The translations under genes were made by a program, and so were the position numbers. A DNA stretch of 22,103 nucleotides from a virus. The DNA lies in the IMG/VR virus record IMGVR_UViG_3300020420_000065, positions 1 through 22,103 of that record; one strand, 5' to 3'. Of this stretch, positions 1 to 7,201 are shown piece by piece. Position 1 is the stretch's first letter. Each line of letters starts with the position of its first letter. The notes beneath the pieces are model-generated. The model was not told where the DNA came from, ran no database searches, and saw only the letters and a program-made list of their open reading frames with translations.

Positions 1-1
1 A

Positions 2-403
2 AGCATAGAAGTATTAAAATCAGAATTACAACAGAGTACAATGGTTCATAAAAGACTAGATACAGCGATTGAGAAATTAACTGGTATATCTAGTAGCATT
101 AAATCTATGCTCGCCGTTCACGAAGAAAAACTATCACAGGCAGAAAAATTAGACGAAATCATCTTTGCAAAACTTAAAGACAGAGCAGATGATACAGAAA
201 AACGATATTCTGCCTTAAAAGAGAATATAGAACTTACAGAAAAACGAATAATGAACGAAATCAAGTCAATCAAAAATACACTTGGAGATAGAGTAAATGT
301 ACTAGAAAAGTGGAAATGGTTGATTATCGGTGGTTCTATAGTCATAGGCTTCATCTTGGCAAGAAACTTTCCGCTTGTCGTAGAATTGATGAAAGTCCAA
401 TAG
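2..403 (+). CDS. Coiled-coil protein with C-terminal membrane segment (5' partial)
   Basis: The reading frame is open from base 2 with no stop upstream of the first ATG (41), so the true start probably lies outside the window. The visible part is a long charged heptad-rich helix (roughly residues 1-100, e.g. HEEKLSQAEKLDEI) followed by a membrane segment near the C-terminus (WLIIGGSIVIGFILA) and a short tail. This helix-then-membrane layout resembles XhlA-type hemolysin/holin-associated proteins and, from memory, a small conserved protein of marine T4-like phages that also carries an HKRLDTAIEKL-type segment. The function is unknown; membrane association is inferred from hydrophobicity only. 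It ends five bases before the first GCTTGACA promoter, so it belongs to the upstream transcription unit. If ATG 41 is the real start the protein has 120 residues. Confidence 0.8.
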   Translation, partial: SIEVLKSELQQSTMVHKRLDTAIEKLTGISSSIKSMLAVHEEKLSQAEKLDEIIFAKLKDRADDTEKRYSALKENIELTEKRIMNEIKSIKNTLGDRVNVLEKWKWLIIGGSIVIGFILARNFPLVVELMKVQ

Positions 404-407
404 GTGC

Positions 408-436
408 TTGACAAATAGTTAAGAATAGTGTAATCT
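408..436 (+). promoter_or_regulatory. Sigma70-like promoter P1 (GCTTGACA type)
   Basis: A consensus TTGACA at 408-413 is preceded by GTGC. The -10 is either TGTAAT at 429-434 (15-base spacer, 5/6 match) or TAATCT at 431-436 (17-base spacer, keeping the key T, A and final T). Predicted +1 is near 441-443, about 22 bases before the primase ATG. It would drive primase-nrdA-nrdB and following genes. No clear Shine-Dalgarno precedes the primase start. Confidence 0.6.
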
Positions 437-464
437 GTACTCTAAATGAAAAAAGAGTGCTTAT

Positions 465-1469
465 ATGTCAAGTTATATTGACCTAAAATTTATCAACGAA
501 ATATCTGCGAGGCTCGGCCATTTCAAGAAAAAAGGGGATTACCTCTTTAACTTCAGGTGTCCGCATTGTGGCGATAGTCAGAAGTCTAAACTGAAAAGTA
601 GAGGTTATCTCTATCGTAAGAAAAATGATATGTTCTTCAAATGCCACAATTGTGGTATGGGGCAAAACCTTGCAAACTTTCTAAAATTTGTAGACCCAAA
701 ACTCTACGAACAATATCTATTAGAAAGATATAAAACGGCGTCACCAGCGACACCTAAACCAGAGTTTAAGTTTGATTTTAAACCTGATATTAAAGATGAC
801 TATATAAGTGATTTAAAGAGTATTGCTGAACTCTCTAAAGAACATCCAGCACGAAAAGTTGTTGAGAAGAGATTGATACCAGAAAAGTATTATGATAAAT
901 TATTTCTTTGCAATAAGTTTTATGAGTGGGCACATAAGATAGCACCACGAAAATATAATAAGAGTAAATACGACCACCCTAGATTAGTCATACCTTTTTA
1001 TGATGAACAAGGTAAAGTATTTGCTTATCAAGGTCGTGCTTTCGGAAAAGAAAATCCAAAGTATATTACAATTAAGTTAGACGAAGACAAACAAAAAATA
1101 TTTGGTCTTGAAAGAATTAATTATACACAACATATATTTGTGGTTGAAGGTCCAATAGATAGTTTGTTTATAGATAATTGTATAGCGGCAGGTGGGGCAG
1201 ATTTATCTTTAGATAGTAAGATTGACCCGACTAAAGTAACATATATATTTGATAACGAACCAAGGAACAGAGAAATAATAAATCGTATGGAAAAAATAAT
1301 CGAACAAGGATATAATATTTTTATCTGGCCTCACGACATTCAACTCAAAGATGTAAATGACTTAATTATGACAGGTGTAACAAAAGTACAATTGAGTGAA
1401 ATTATAAGTATCAACACATATAACAATTTATCAGCAAGACAGGCATTAACTAATTTTAAGAAAGTGTAG
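465..1469 (+). CDS. 61: T4 gp61-like DNA primase
   Basis: Synthesises RNA primers for lagging-strand replication in partnership with the phage replicative helicase. The 334-residue length is close to T4 gp61 (about 342). The N-terminal zinc ribbon is visible as CPHC (Cys32/Cys35) and CHNC (Cys60/Cys63). The C-terminal half has a TOPRIM-like core: FVVEGPID places the catalytic Glu at about 228 and Asp at 232, followed by the acidic triplet DNE at 263-265 and a WPHDIQLKDVND segment typical of primase TOPRIM domains. The start at 465 follows promoter P1 by a short leader and lacks a strong ribosome site. nrdA begins eight bases after the stop, so the two are probably co-transcribed. Identification rests on the zinc and TOPRIM motifs and size; a different TOPRIM primase subfamily is the main alternative. 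Confidence 0.9.
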   Translation: MSSYIDLKFINEISARLGHFKKKGDYLFNFRCPHCGDSQKSKLKSRGYLYRKKNDMFFKCHNCGMGQNLANFLKFVDPKLYEQYLLERYKTASPATPKPEFKFDFKPDIKDDYISDLKSIAELSKEHPARKVVEKRLIPEKYYDKLFLCNKFYEWAHKIAPRKYNKSKYDHPRLVIPFYDEQGKVFAYQGRAFGKENPKYITIKLDEDKQKIFGLERINYTQHIFVVEGPIDSLFIDNCIAAGGADLSLDSKIDPTKVTYIFDNEPRNREIINRMEKIIEQGYNIFIWPHDIQLKDVNDLIMTGVTKVQLSEIISINTYNNLSARQALTNFKKV

Positions 1470-1477
1470 GAATAATT

Positions 1478-3853
1478 ATGGGTGAAAACGGCGTAAGCGA
1501 AATTTTTGTAATAAAGAGAAATGGCAGAGGAAGAGAACCTCTTAATATTGATAAGATACACGATATGGTAGAGTATGCCTGTGAAGATGTAAAAGGTGTA
1601 TCGGCCTCGCAAGTTGAAATGAATAGTGGCCTTCAATTTTATGATAACATTCCCACCGACCAAATTCAACAAATTCTAATAAAATCTGCTTCAGATTTAA
1701 TCTCACTAGACAATCCTAATTACCAATATGTTGCGGCCAGACTATTACTTTATAGTTTGAGAAAAGCATTGTTTGGTAGATTGTGGGACCATCCTAGTTT
1801 AAAAACTCACATTAAGAAATGTGTAAAACTAGGTGTCTATGATAAAGGAATATTAGATTGGTATACAGAGGCAGACTTTGACCGTATGCAAACTATGATA
1901 GACCACGATAGAGATTATAATTTTACATATGCAGGTTTAAGACAAGTTATGGATAAGTATCTTGTTCAAGATAGAAGTACAGGTGATATATACGAGACAC
2001 CTCAATTTATGTATATTATGATTGCGGCTACTATCTTTGCACAATATCCTAAAAATAAAAGATTAACATATGTGAGAAAGTATTATGAAGCAATATCAAA
2101 ATTTAAAATTAATATTCCAACACCAGTTATGGCGGGTGTTAGAACGCCTATTAGACAATATGCAAGTTGTGTCCTTGTTGATGTGGCCGATAGTCTTCCT
2201 AGTATATTTTCTTCTGACACAGCTATAGGTTACTATACTGCTCAAAGAGCAGGTATTGGTATTAATGCTGGTCGTATCAGAGGTATCAATTCAAAGATTA
2301 GAGGTGGTGAAGTTGCACACACAGGTGTAATACCTTTTCTAAAGAAGTTTGAGGCAACCGTAAAATCTTGTACACAAAATGGTGTAAGAGGTGGTTGTGC
2401 TACGGTTCACTTTCCTATTTGGCACAAAGAGATAGAAGATATTATAGTATTAAAAAACAATAAAGGTAGTGAAGATAATAGAGTTAGAAAACTAGATTAC
2501 TCTATACAGATATCTAAACTATTCTATGAAAGATTTATTAACAATGAAGATATCACTTTGTTTTCACCACACGAAGTAGATGGTCTTTATGAAGCATTTG
2601 GTACAGACGCTTTTGATGAATTGTATTTGAAGTATGAAAAGAATACAAAAATCTATAGAAAGAAAGTATCAGCACAAACATTATTTTTTGACTTATTAAA
2701 AGAAAGAGCAGAAACAGGTCGTATCTATATTATGAATATTGACCACGCAAATTCTCACTCTTCTTTTAAAGACAAAGTTAATATGTCAAACTTATGTCAA
2801 GAGATTACATTACCTACAGACCCTATTGAACACATAGATGGCGAAGGTGAAATTGCATTATGTATTTTAAGTGCAATCAATGTAGGTCTTATTAAGAATG
2901 TAGACGAATTAGAAAACTTATGTGATTTATCAGTAAGAGCATTAGAAGAAGTAATAGACCATCAGAAGTATCCTGTAAAGGCCGCTGAAGTCTCTACAAA
3001 GGCAAGAAGAAGTCTTGGTGTAGGTTATATTGGTCTTGCTCATTACCTTGCGAAAAAAGGTTATACATACGACCAGAAGATGGCGTGGAAAGAAGTTGAT
3101 AAATTAACAGAGGCATTTCAGTATTACCTACTTTCTGCTAGTAATGAACTGGCGAAAGAAAAAACAAAGTGTGATTACTTTGATAGGACAAAATATTCTG
3201 ATGGTATCTTACCTATAGATACTTACAAAAAAGAAGTTGATGAGATTGTAAATCGAAAACTCAGCTTTGATTGGGAAGCATTAAGGAAAGATATAAAACA
3301 ATATGGGTTAAGACATAGCACTCTCTCTGCCCAAATGCCGTCGGAATCCTCTAGTGTGGTTTCAAATGCCACCAATGGTATTGAACCACCTAGAGACTTT
3401 TTGAGTGTTAAGAAAAGTAAGAAAGGGACATTAAAACAAGTTGTGCCTGACTATGCTAGATTAAAGAATAACTATACTTTGTTATGGGATATGAAAGATA
3501 ATACTGGTTACATAAATGTTGTATCAGTAATGCAGAAATATTTTGACCAAGGTATATCAGGTAACTGGTCTTACAATCCTGAACTATTTGCAGAGAACCA
3601 AGTACCTATATCTACTATGGCAAATGACTTATTAACAACTTATAAATATGGTTGGAAAACTTCATACTATCAGAATACTTACGATGGTAAGAAAGAAGAA
3701 GTTGAACCATTACACCCTATGACTTACGATGAGGCGGCTGTAGGTTCTGTAAACCTTCAACCAAACGAAGATAAGAATGTATTGAACGATATCACAATAC
3801 CTCAAACTCCTGAAGTACAGAGTGAAGAGGAATGTGAGGCGTGTAACATATAA
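1478..3853 (+). CDS. nrdA: Ribonucleotide reductase class Ia, large subunit NrdA
   Basis: Reduces ribonucleoside diphosphates to deoxyribonucleotides together with NrdB. At 791 residues it is slightly longer than E. coli NrdA (761). It opens with an ATP-cone-like segment (FVIKRNGRGREPLNIDKI, about residues 10-27), the allosteric activity domain. Active-site residues align with the family: Cys231 (QYASCVLVD), the NLCQEI motif giving Asn438, Cys440 and Glu442, and Cys462 (ALCILSA). The radical-transfer tyrosine pair is in SYYQNTY near the C-terminus, and the tail ends in CEACNI (Cys786, Cys789), the pair re-reduced by thioredoxin or glutaredoxin; a glutaredoxin gene lies at 11779. The start is preceded by AGGA at a suitable distance. 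nrdB follows after 20 bases. The gene appears intact, with no intron or intein seen. Confidence 0.98.
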   Translation: MGENGVSEIFVIKRNGRGREPLNIDKIHDMVEYACEDVKGVSASQVEMNSGLQFYDNIPTDQIQQILIKSASDLISLDNPNYQYVAARLLLYSLRKALFGRLWDHPSLKTHIKKCVKLGVYDKGILDWYTEADFDRMQTMIDHDRDYNFTYAGLRQVMDKYLVQDRSTGDIYETPQFMYIMIAATIFAQYPKNKRLTYVRKYYEAISKFKINIPTPVMAGVRTPIRQYASCVLVDVADSLPSIFSSDTAIGYYTAQRAGIGINAGRIRGINSKIRGGEVAHTGVIPFLKKFEATVKSCTQNGVRGGCATVHFPIWHKEIEDIIVLKNNKGSEDNRVRKLDYSIQISKLFYERFINNEDITLFSPHEVDGLYEAFGTDAFDELYLKYEKNTKIYRKKVSAQTLFFDLLKERAETGRIYIMNIDHANSHSSFKDKVNMSNLCQEITLPTDPIEHIDGEGEIALCILSAINVGLIKNVDELENLCDLSVRALEEVIDHQKYPVKAAEVSTKARRSLGVGYIGLAHYLAKKGYTYDQKMAWKEVDKLTEAFQYYLLSASNELAKEKTKCDYFDRTKYSDGILPIDTYKKEVDEIVNRKLSFDWEALRKDIKQYGLRHSTLSAQMPSESSSVVSNATNGIEPPRDFLSVKKSKKGTLKQVVPDYARLKNNYTLLWDMKDNTGYINVVSVMQKYFDQGISGNWSYNPELFAENQVPISTMANDLLTTYKYGWKTSYYQNTYDGKKEEVEPLHPMTYDEAAVGSVNLQPNEDKNVLNDITIPQTPEVQSEEECEACNI

Positions 3854-3873
3854 AGGAAGAGAAAGAATAATAG

Positions 3874-4977
3874 ATGGCGAGTAGCGTTTTTAATAAAGAA
3901 AAGGGTTTAGACTTTACTAAACAACCGATGTTTTTCGGTGAAGATTTACAAGTACAAAGATACGATAGTATGAAATATCCTATCTTTGATAAGTTGACCC
4001 AGCAACAATTAGGTTTCTTTTGGAGACCTGAAGAAGTATCTTTACAAAAAGATAGGTCAGATTGGTCTATATTAAGACCAGAACAAAAGTTTATATTTAC
4101 TTCTAATTTGAAATACCAAACAATGTTAGATAGTGTACAAGGCAGAGGACCTTGTTTGGCATTTTTACCTTTTGTATCATTACCAGAATTAGAAGGTTGC
4201 ATTGTAACTTGGGACTTTATGGAAACTATTCATAGTAGAAGTTATACATACATCATTAAGAACTTATATTCTAATCCAGGCGAAGTATTTGATACTATCA
4301 TTGACGATAAGAATATAGAAGTTAGAAGTGAAAGTATTACTAAACATTACGATGAGTTGATACTATTAGGTAATAAGAAATCAATTGGTCAAGACATAGA
4401 TGAGTACGAACTAAAAGAGAAACTATGGCGTACATTAGTAACGGTAAACATATTAGAAGGTTTGAGATTTTATGTATCGTTTGCTTGTAGTTTCGCATTT
4501 GGTGAACTTAAATTAATGGAAGGTAGTGCGAAGATTATATCATTTATTGCAAGAGACGAAAGCCAACATCTTGCAGTATCACAAAGAATTATTAATAACT
4601 ATCGTGGACCAGAGAACGATAAAGTTATGAATAAGGTAATTAAGAACAACGAAAAATATGTAGAGAAGTTATATGATGAGGCAGTTGCAGAAGAGAAAAG
4701 GTGGGCAACCCATTTGTTCTCAAAAGGTTCTATGGTAGGTTTATCAGAAAAACTACTACACAATTATGTTGAATGGACAGCAAATAAAAGAATGAAAGCA
4801 ATTGGTATGAAACCAAAGTATGACCAAGGTAGTCAAAATCCATTACCTTGGACTGAACATTGGTTCAATTCAAGAAGTCTACAAAATGCACCACAGGAAA
4901 CAGAAATTGAAAGTTATGTAATTGGTGGCATTAAACAAGATGTAGAGAAAGACCAGTTTAAGAAATTCAAATTATAA
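3874..4977 (+). CDS. nrdB: Ribonucleotide reductase class Ia, small subunit NrdB
   Basis: Carries the diiron-tyrosyl radical that NrdA uses for catalysis. The 367-residue protein keeps all expected ligands: Asp86 (MLDSVQGR), Glu117 and His120 with the radical tyrosine Tyr124 in METIHSRSYTYI, Glu195 (ILEGLRF), and Glu229/His232 (ARDESQH). The C-terminal tail (VEKDQFKKFKL) resembles the NrdA-docking tail of the E. coli protein. It follows nrdA by 20 bases in the same operon. An oxygen-dependent Ia enzyme implies use in an aerobic host. The next small ORF begins one base after its stop. Confidence 0.98.
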   Translation: MASSVFNKEKGLDFTKQPMFFGEDLQVQRYDSMKYPIFDKLTQQQLGFFWRPEEVSLQKDRSDWSILRPEQKFIFTSNLKYQTMLDSVQGRGPCLAFLPFVSLPELEGCIVTWDFMETIHSRSYTYIIKNLYSNPGEVFDTIIDDKNIEVRSESITKHYDELILLGNKKSIGQDIDEYELKEKLWRTLVTVNILEGLRFYVSFACSFAFGELKLMEGSAKIISFIARDESQHLAVSQRIINNYRGPENDKVMNKVIKNNEKYVEKLYDEAVAEEKRWATHLFSKGSMVGLSEKLLHNYVEWTANKRMKAIGMKPKYDQGSQNPLPWTEHWFNSRSLQNAPQETEIESYVIGGIKQDVEKDQFKKFKL

Positions 4978-4978
4978 T

Positions 4979-5152
4979 ATGAAGAACAAGAAGAAGTACC
5001 ATTGTCCTCATTGTGAGGAAGAGTTTACATTGATATGGGAGCAAGAAGATTTAGAACCAATCTCTTGCATATTTTGTGGTGGCGCATTAGACAACGGAGA
5101 TGAAGAAGAACTTTTAGAGGAGCAGGAGGATGACGAAGATAATTGGAATTGA
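4979..5152 (+). CDS. Small zinc-ribbon protein (57 aa)
   Basis: This short ORF starts one base after the nrdB stop and overlaps the next gene by 23 bases, as expected of a real coupled gene. The N-terminal half has two Cys pairs, CPHC (Cys9/Cys12) and CIFC (Cys30/Cys33), separated by 17 residues, which would bind one zinc ion as a ribbon. The rest is a very acidic tail (EEELLEEQEDDEDNW). Zinc ribbons with acidic tails are found in nucleic-acid or RNA-polymerase-associated proteins, but no specific role can be assigned. It lies between NrdB and a RuvC-like nuclease, within the DNA-metabolism operon. The Cys pattern and the overlaps make it unlikely to be a chance ORF. Confidence 0.75.
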   Translation: MKNKKKYHCPHCEEEFTLIWEQEDLEPISCIFCGGALDNGDEEELLEEQEDDEDNWN

Positions 5153-5696
5153 TTATTCTTTGACTTGTCCTTGTTGTGCTGTATTTGAAACTGGAGAAAT
5201 TGATTATGAAAATGCAAAATTTTATTATCTTACAAGTACAAAAAAATATGAAGGTGTATTTTTAGATGGTAAAGTTATTGGTGACAAAGTTGAAGATTAC
5301 ACCAATCAACAAGAACGACACGATTTTATATCACAATGGGTATTTGATAGAGTAATAGGTAATACTATTAACCCTACAATATTCATCGAAGACTATTCTT
5401 TTGGTAGTAAAGGTAGAGTTTTTAATCTAGCAGAGAACACAGGTTTACTCAAACACAAACTTTACAAAAGAAGAATAAAATTTTTCACACTAGTACCATC
5501 TGTAATAAAGAAGATGGCAACTGGTAAAGGTAACGCAGATAAAACAAAGATGTATGATAAATTCTACGAAGAGACAGGAGTTAATTTGATGGAAGCATTA
5601 GACCAAAAGACATTATCAAATCCTGTTACCGATATCGTAGATAGTTTTTACATTGCGAGGTGTGGATATGACCAAACTATGGAACAAGATAGGTAA
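5130..5696 (+). CDS. RuvC-like Holliday junction resolvase / RNase H-fold nuclease
   Basis: A 188-residue protein whose start IIGIDYSLTCP is the first beta strand of the RuvC/RNase H fold, with Asp8 as the first catalytic acid. Glu87 in FIEDYSFGSKG is the second, and the C-terminal helix DIVDSFYIARCG supplies Asp168/Asp171. Length and motif order fit phage RuvC-type junction resolvases that cut four-way DNA junctions before packaging and during recombination. T4 itself uses the unrelated gp49, so this would be a functional replacement or an additional nuclease. The start has a good ribosome site (AGGAGG directly upstream) inside the end of the zinc-ribbon gene. Substrate specificity cannot be read from the sequence. 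Confidence 0.85.
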   Translation: MTKIIGIDYSLTCPCCAVFETGEIDYENAKFYYLTSTKKYEGVFLDGKVIGDKVEDYTNQQERHDFISQWVFDRVIGNTINPTIFIEDYSFGSKGRVFNLAENTGLLKHKLYKRRIKFFTLVPSVIKKMATGKGNADKTKMYDKFYEETGVNLMEALDQKTLSNPVTDIVDSFYIARCGYDQTMEQDR

Positions 5697-5913
5697 TAAA
5701 GATAGATGGTTAGGACTTGCAATTGCAATTTCTTCAGTTTACATACTATCTGAAGCCAATATCAATACTCAATGGATAGGTTGGTTCTTATCTATTATTG
5801 CGTGTATGATGTGGGTATGGTTTGGTTGGAGAGATAAAGATTACCCTAGAGCATTAATGGAGTTAATGTATCTTATATTAAGTATGAGAGCAATGTACAA
5901 TTGGTTGATATGA
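5668..5913 (+). CDS. Small multi-span membrane protein (81 aa)
   Basis: I take ATG 5668 as the start because AGGTG lies just upstream; a TTG five codons earlier would add MRGVD. The gene overlaps the end of the RuvC-like gene by 29 bases. The protein has about three hydrophobic segments (LGLAIAISSVYIL, WIGWFLSIIACMMWVWFGW, MELMYLILSMRAMYNWL) and few charges. The tryptophan-rich GW...W spacing and the final YNWL recall a piece of PnuC-type nicotinamide riboside transporters, but it is far shorter than PnuC (about 200+ residues), so this is only a loose resemblance. It is followed, with an ATGA overlap, by another small membrane protein, so the two may act together. Confidence 0.7.
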   Translation: MTKLWNKIGNKDRWLGLAIAISSVYILSEANINTQWIGWFLSIIACMMWVWFGWRDKDYPRALMELMYLILSMRAMYNWLI

Positions 5914-6059
5914 CACAATTAGATTTGATTATTTTATGGATAGGTTTAATATTTGCTGTGAAGATAGGGCAAGCATTGGCAATGTCTAAAATGCCTTTCT
6001 GGCAAGTACTTGCTATATGTGGTGCAATCAAATTCCTAGAAATGGCATATACAGGATGA
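5910..6059 (+). CDS. Small membrane protein (49 aa)
   Basis: The ATG overlaps the stop of the preceding gene (ATGA) and its own TGA overlaps the ATG of the sufE-like gene, so the frame is tied to both neighbours by termination-reinitiation. The product is almost wholly hydrophobic with two likely spans (LDLIILWIGLIFAVKIG and FWQVLAICGAIKFLEMA). No family is recognised. Coupling to the 81-residue membrane protein suggests a two-component membrane unit. The precise fit between two genes argues that it is translated. Confidence 0.65.
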   Translation: MTQLDLIILWIGLIFAVKIGQALAMSKMPFWQVLAICGAIKFLEMAYTG

Positions 6060-6451
6060 TTGATAAGATTATTGCAAGAGGTGAAGAGTTAAAGACATTA
6101 CAAGGACACGATAGATTACAATATCTGGTTGATATCGCAAAAGAGGTAAAACCTCTATCAGACGATGAAAAGATAGAAGACAATAAAATCAGAGGTTGTG
6201 CCAGTAATCTATGGGTTGTGGGTGAGAAGAACGCAGATGGCACAATGAACTACAGACACGACGGAGACGCCTTTATCACAAAAGGTACGGCAAAGATAAT
6301 CATAGACATAGTAAACGGCGAAAAAGCAACGGATATCAGTAAGTTGCAGTTAGATGACTTCAAACATCTAGGAATACGAGAATTATTGACTATGCAGAGA
6401 CAAGTAGGATTTGCCAGTTTAATCGAAAAAATCATCAAATTTTCCCTTTAA
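6056..6451 (+). CDS. sufE: SufE-like sulfur acceptor protein
   Basis: SufE accepts persulfide sulfur from the cysteine desulfurase SufS and passes it on for Fe-S cluster assembly. The product has 131 residues (E. coli SufE has 138). The active cysteine is in NKIRGCASNLWV at Cys48, matching the E. coli RGC-S-W motif around Cys51. The N-terminal helix plus the LVDIAKEVKPL segment and the C-terminal LTMQRQVGFASLIEKI helix fit the SufE fold. I chose ATG 6056 (overlapping the previous TGA) over an upstream GTG at 6017 because the family starts here. No sufS is visible in the window, so it would act with the host enzyme. It is the last gene before a promoter. Fe-S assembly genes are known among marine viral auxiliary metabolic genes. 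Confidence 0.9.
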   Translation: MIDKIIARGEELKTLQGHDRLQYLVDIAKEVKPLSDDEKIEDNKIRGCASNLWVVGEKNADGTMNYRHDGDAFITKGTAKIIIDIVNGEKATDISKLQLDDFKHLGIRELLTMQRQVGFASLIEKIIKFSL

Positions 6452-6480
6452 AATCAACAAAAAAAACTTAAAAAAAGTGC

Positions 6481-6509
6481 TTGACAACAATCCCTAGTTG
6501 TGGTAGCTT
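6481..6509 (+). promoter_or_regulatory. Sigma70-like promoter P2 (GCTTGACA type)
   Basis: TTGACA at 6481-6486 preceded by AGTGC; a 17-base spacer gives the weak -10 TAGCTT at 6504-6509, which still keeps T at -12, A at -11 and T at -7. Predicted +1 falls at about 6516, the A of the next gene's ATG, so the message may be leaderless. An A-rich stretch (6450-6478) lies upstream and could act as an UP-like element. Confidence 0.5.
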
Positions 6510-6515
6510 GTATAT

Positions 6516-6758
6516 ATGATGAAAAATAACACTATGACAAATGTACTAAAATGGCTAGGAACTGGTGTTTTGATACTAGGAGTTGGCCTTAACTCACTCA
6601 ATATATACCCTTTAGGACCTATTATAACGGTTCTAGGCGGCTTTTTTTGGGTAATCGTAGGATTTATGTGGAAAGAGAACTCTATCATAACAACAAACCT
6701 TGTATTATCAATAGTCTGTATCATCGGATTATGTATAAATTATGGGGTTTTTCAATGA
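6516..6758 (+). CDS. Small membrane protein (80 aa)
   Basis: Three hydrophobic stretches are visible (LKWLGTGVLILGVGLNSL, PIITVLGGFFWVIVGFMW, TTNLVLSIVCIIGLCI), giving a compact membrane protein with a short charged loop WKEN between spans 2 and 3. No family is recognised. There is no Shine-Dalgarno upstream of ATG 6516 or 6519; ATG 6534 (MTNVLKW) is a possible alternative start. It has its own GCTTGACA promoter and is followed by a hairpin terminator, so it looks like a single-gene transcription unit, separate from the sufE operon. Confidence 0.75.
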   Translation: MMKNNTMTNVLKWLGTGVLILGVGLNSLNIYPLGPIITVLGGFFWVIVGFMWKENSIITTNLVLSIVCIIGLCINYGVFQ

Positions 6759-6785
6759 TTTTAGAACAAAATAAGAACAAAAAAA

Positions 6786-6806
6786 CCACATTTTTATGTG
6801 GATTTT
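6786..6806 (+). terminator. Hairpin terminator after 6516-6758
   Basis: CCACAT (6786-6791), loop TTTT, ATGTGG (6796-6801), then a T-run at 6803-6806. A run of A upstream of the stem can pair with the T-run past one mismatch, so it may work in both directions. Promoter P3 begins three bases later. Confidence 0.7.
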
Positions 6807-6808
6807 GC

Positions 6809-6836
6809 TTGACAATAATAACAGATATGTTATTAT
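6809..6836 (+). promoter_or_regulatory. Sigma70-like promoter P3 (GCTTGACA type)
   Basis: TTGACA at 6809-6814 within TTTGCTTGACA, 16-base spacer, -10 TATTAT at 6831-6836 (5/6). Predicted +1 is near 6843, about 39 bases before ATG 6882, leaving room for the strong ribosome site AAAGGAGG at 6866-6873. It would drive the 6882-8694 gene group. Confidence 0.8.
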
Positions 6837-6881
6837 ATAGTATGAATTTAATTAATAACACTAACAAAGGAGGACAACACT

Positions 6882-7127
6882 ATGTCTAAAACTATGCAAT
6901 GGGCTTGGGATACAGCCGAAAATGAAGTTGATAATCTAATATCTAAAATGATTGATGGTCAATTTGATTGGGATACTTGTAAGAGTAAAATCTTAAAAGT
7001 ACAAAATGTTGAATTAACTGGAATTGACGAAAACAATGTTGATGAAGTTATGGACGAACAATCTAAAAAAGATAGTGATGTAGATATCGCTATCAATTTA
7101 GAAAACGATAGTAAGTTAGGAAAATAA
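6882..7127 (+). CDS. Acidic hypothetical protein (81 aa)
   Basis: First gene of the P3 unit, with the best ribosome site in this part of the window (AAAGGAGG eight bases before ATG), which suggests high expression. The product is soluble, acidic and mostly helical, with a tryptophan-rich N-terminus (MQWAWDTAENEV) and a very acidic second half (ENNVDEVMDEQSKKDSDVD). No family is recognised. Its stop overlaps the ATG of a 24-residue membrane peptide (TAATG). A small, acidic, strongly expressed early protein could be a host-takeover factor or a DNA mimic, but this is speculation. Confidence 0.75.
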   Translation: MSKTMQWAWDTAENEVDNLISKMIDGQFDWDTCKSKILKVQNVELTGIDENNVDEVMDEQSKKDSDVDIAINLENDSKLGK

Positions 7128-7201
7128 TGATATTATCGTTTTTCCTACTTATGGGTTTTATGTTAACAACAATTATATTATTGAGAAAGGTATTATCATA
7201 A
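7127..7201 (+). CDS. 24-aa single-span membrane micropeptide
   Basis: The ORF begins at the ATG overlapping the previous stop (TAATG at 7125-7129) and ends in a TAA whose last A is the first base of the next gene's ATG (7201). The product is a single hydrophobic span followed by a short basic end (ILLRKVLS), so N-out/C-in membrane insertion is likely. The double start/stop overlap is the main evidence that it is a real gene. No family can be assigned at this length; it may alternatively serve only to couple translation of its neighbours. Confidence 0.5.
   Translation: MILSFFLLMGFMLTTIILLRKVLS

Noticed and set aside
446-481. 11-residue leader ORF overlapping the primase start
   Set aside because: Too short, with no ribosome site, and not regulatory-looking (no attenuator structure).
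1340-1672. Minus-strand ORF antisense to the primase/nrdA junction
   Set aside because: Shadow of two strongly supported plus-strand genes; no ribosome site or promoter on that strand.
3641-3648. Exact T4 late box TATAAATA inside nrdA
   Set aside because: It lies in coding sequence 226 bases before nrdB with no other support; expected by chance in AT-rich DNA.
5008-5217. Serine-rich minus-strand ORF
   Set aside because: Its serine runs come from antisense GAA/GAG repeats of the acidic zinc-ribbon tail.
6647-6889. 80-codon ORF across 6516-6758 and its terminator/promoter
   Set aside because: It runs through the hairpin and promoter P3 in a different frame; its composition is unlike a protein and it is a shadow.
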